A stretch of 64,000 nt of DNA, from contig NC_051434.1 in NCBI RefSeq assembly GCF_001649575.2, positions 10,903,107 through 10,967,106 on the forward strand. The letters are read 5' to 3'. The notes beneath the pieces were generated by a model, which saw nothing but the letters and a program-made list of their open reading frames with translations, had not been told where the DNA came from and did no database searches. A program made the position numbers and the translations under genes. This DNA comes from Kryptolebias marmoratus. Lineage: Eukaryota; Chordata; Actinopteri; Cyprinodontiformes; Rivulidae. Shown here piece by piece: positions 61,203 to 64,000 of this stretch. Position 1 is the first letter of the stretch. Each line of letters begins with the position of its first letter.

Positions 61203-64000
61203 GTAAGCAGCATTTCCATCCCTCTGATCATCGTGCGTGTTTATCTCTGCAGTTGGCCGGCCCGCTTCTCTTTAGGATTCAAGGCCATCTTTTTCACTGA
61301 GATGAAAATGGATGGGAGGCGCTTCTTTAAAAACAATTAAAAAAGGAGTTAAAATAAATAAATAAGGCTTCGAGCTAGAATTAGATTAAAGGAAACACAT
61401 CGTGCTCCTTTTTTACAAGTTGACACAGTTTTCTACAGTTCTTGTGACACTCTTTGATCAAAATACATAAGGATTACAGAACCAAAGTATCTTTTGTAGA
61501 CTGTCTTTCAAGACATTTTCTTTGCAGCTGAATGGAGGCATAATGAGACACCTTACTCCACACATTTCTTTCACTGGGCATGGTTTTTTGAAAACGAGGC
61601 TTAAGAAATACACACAAATGAGACGCAAAAACCTTTAAAGAGAGTTTAACCTGAAGTTCAGAAGCTCAGACTAGCACCCAAAAACCCTAATTATTTAAAC
61701 ACAGCACCTCATTTCTAATACTTTTCCACATAAACCCTAGTAGCTCTTCCATCCAAATGTCTTCGTCAGTTTTATCAACTCTGGGCTTAGACCTTTGTTG
61801 TCCTCAAAATATCAGAGGCAAAAATCAAAAATTATTGTTTATATGGGCTAATTTTAAAACAGTGATGACTGTTTTGATTATGCCTGCTCATGTAATGCTG
61901 CATTCAGCGAAAACCTTTTATGTAGATCATTCTGAAGATCAGTGTACCTGCAAAATGAAAATATATCAAATGCACTTATCGTGCACTTCTCATCAGCAGG
62001 TAAATAGTTTATTTAACTTTAGAAAGGATTGATCCAGTCTTACTCTGTTATATCATAACGAGTAAATTTGATGTTGGTTGCTTTTTCGGGGTTGATAATG
62101 ACATTTTGGTTTCCAAATTATCAGTAAAAGCGAAGGTTAGGGTATTAAGCTGACAAAAAGAAAAAAAATAGATATATTTTTTAACAACTGTGCCTAATGT
62201 TTACCCCTAAAAACTTAACTAAACAGTCAGCATTTTCTCTTAAGTTACAAAAATGTTTCAAGAGTTACTGAATGTAATTAGTTTGAGTAAAATCATTCAG
62301 CAAAGAGAGGAGCAGAATCAACTTTCTTCACTATGATCCATTAATTAGTCTTCACAAAATAATAGCTCTGAAGACAAGAGTGCTGTGGTACTGTGATTCT
62401 GTTGGACCAAACTTATCAGGAAACTGTCAGCTTGTTTAAAAATAAATAAAAGGCATATAAAACATGAGCAAAAATCTGCACTCATTAGTTCTGTCCTGAA
62501 AAACTGAAAGGAATTGTCTCCAAGAGTCCAATGCTTGAGGAATCCACTTTGTATTCACCACCAGTGACGGAGTCTATGTGCCTTTTATACCAGTTGGAGA
62601 AAAGAAATTGTCCCCTTCTTGACCATGCATGATGTGTGCGATACTCAGAACAAGTAATATGCATTTAAATTGAATTGAGTAACACCATCGGGACGCTGGC
62701 TGTTCTCCACTACTCTCCTTCCCCTCACCAGCTTTGATCGATCTTCCATCTAAGGCATTCGGCGTGTATTCACATTTCAATGCACAAGGCATATATCTCG
62801 AGGCACCTGGGTAATTTCCATGACTTCAGTCAGCCCAGCAGGATAAAGACAAAACTACACTGGTTTAAAAATTTTGCTCAATCACATCAGAGAAAAGATA
62901 TCTGTCTTTATACAAGTGCATGTTCCTTCTGATATTGAAAACTGGTTATTCAGCAACTTTATTAGACATCAAGCTGTTTGTATTTCTTGTCTGTAACAAT
63001 AAAATAGGGTCTACTATTTTTCTGCCTTCTTCTCTGTATTATTTTCCTTTTTCTCCTTAGTTGCTGAGGAGAAACTGATTTAAACGTGGACGGATTGCAA
63101 AATAGTTTTTTTTTTAACACAATAGAGTGTGGCCGTGAATACATCTGTTTGAAACGGGCAAAATGTTTACAGTTGGTGATAAATATTCAAGCACCTTGCA
63201 CGGTGTCCTGCCGCTTTCCCCGCTTCCCCTCGCCGCATGGGCCTCTGGGAGATCACAATGGAAATGCATAATTTAAATGTAAATTGGCTGATTTGCATAC
63301 ACAATTAGTCAAGTTACAGGCTTGATGGAAGCAAACAAAAAAAAACCTTCCTTTTGCTTTGACATTCAGTCAGAATGACACCATTTAATATCCACATGCA
63401 AGGTCAACCAGTCTACAAATCAGAAATAACCCCACTGGTTCAACATGAATGCGCAGTTTACGAGGAAATAAATGACTCATCACTAGTTTGATCAGTAAAT
63501 AATGGCTACATGAAGCCCTGAAAGTCTAACTGTTGCAATTCAGATGAACTATTTTTGGACCTGTGTAGCATTTGGATTTAATATTTGGTTAAGATGTTTA
63601 CAGTGAAACAAGTAACTACTTCAAGCCTAAAACTGATCTTATAAAGAAAAAGCTACCGTAGATTTTTTCAATGTTTGAAGTTTGTTGAATTTCGTTTTGC
63701 AGTTAGTCTTTCAGTTGGCTGAAATATTTAGCAGAAAAAAAACATCTTAAGCAATAAACTATTGAAAGGCACAACCTTCATACAGATAATTACTGTTAAA
63801 TAAGACGTTTCAGGTTTTTCAGAAAATAATATATTGTGTTTAAAATGTCAGACACTTATGAAGTGAGTCAGTGCTTTTGAAAGGGCACCAAATGGTCATA
63901 GTTGTTCATTGCCAGGAAAGATGCCAATTTGCATGAGACACATTAAAATCGTAACGACTCGTTTCAGAGGTGAATTTATTTTCTCGTGTAAGAAATGTTA
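61203..64000 (+). other. runx1t1: runx1t1 intron 9 (5' part, open at window end)
   Basis: About 2.8 kb of intron after the GTAAGC donor, with no further exon of the family found before 64000. A complex stretch at about 63160-63310 contains an ATTTGCAT octamer (63291-63298 region) and TAATT cores and may be regulatory. Otherwise nothing is recognisable. Confidence 0.8.

Noticed and set aside
63050..63080. Possible next runx1t1 exon after CTCCTTAG, because GCTGAGGAG resembles the expected Ala-Glu-Glu codons
   Set aside because: After GCTGAGGAG the sequence runs AAACTGATTTAA, giving a stop instead of the expected AVNEVKRQ, and the phase does not fit exon 9.

Overview
The window is vertebrate genomic DNA, most likely from a percomorph-type teleost fish. 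Coding sequence is sparse, introns have GT...AG ends, CA/TG microsatellites are abundant, and there is a palindromic hAT-type MITE of a kind common in fish genomes. I find one protein-coding gene, on the + strand: the 5' and central part of runx1t1 (ETO/MTG8, also CBFA2T1), a MYND-family transcriptional co-repressor. The species cannot be fixed from the sequence. No prokaryotic, viral or CRISPR features were seen.

Layout. 1-10150 is upstream intergenic DNA with dispersed repeats and a 68-bp (TA)n tract. About 10160-10846 is a CpG-richer, pyrimidine-rich block that I read as the promoter-proximal region and first exon. It has no ATG for about 660 bp and then an ATG at 10819 that opens a nine-codon first coding segment ending at a strong GTAAGT donor. 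10847-43445 is a first intron of about 32.6 kb, with microsatellites, transposon relics and several stretches that look like conserved regulatory DNA. Eight further coding exons follow: 43446-43583, 45295-45536, 49445-49534, 53089-53270, 57988-58250, 58908-58996, 59976-60171 and 61134-61202. All splice phases are compatible, giving a 432-codon open reading frame. The last exons (rest of NHR3, and the NHR4 MYND zinc finger) lie beyond 64000.

Protein. In order the exons encode a Pro/Ser-rich N-terminus, the NHR1/TAFH domain (split over three exons), a basic Pro-rich linker, the NHR2 oligomerisation helix (split over two exons) and the start of NHR3. The exon at 43446 corresponds to the exon joined to RUNX1 in the human t(8;21) leukaemia fusion, and its boundary is conserved here. 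Residues in the linker and NHR2 favour RUNX1T1 over its paralogues CBFA2T2 and CBFA2T3.

Non-coding content. By comparing parts of the window with each other I found four copies of one interspersed repeat, two copies each of three others, a hAT-like MITE with 78-bp inverted arms and a degenerate 8-bp target duplication, an apparent 3'-end retrocopy with AATAAA and an A16 tail, a perfect 29-bp direct duplication flanking the NHR2 exon, and several palindromes, one of which is a TAAT-N2-ATTA homeodomain dimer site. I see no novel multi-gene system. The most interesting leads are the intronic regulatory candidates, the ATG-free leader with two possible starts, and the repeat families.
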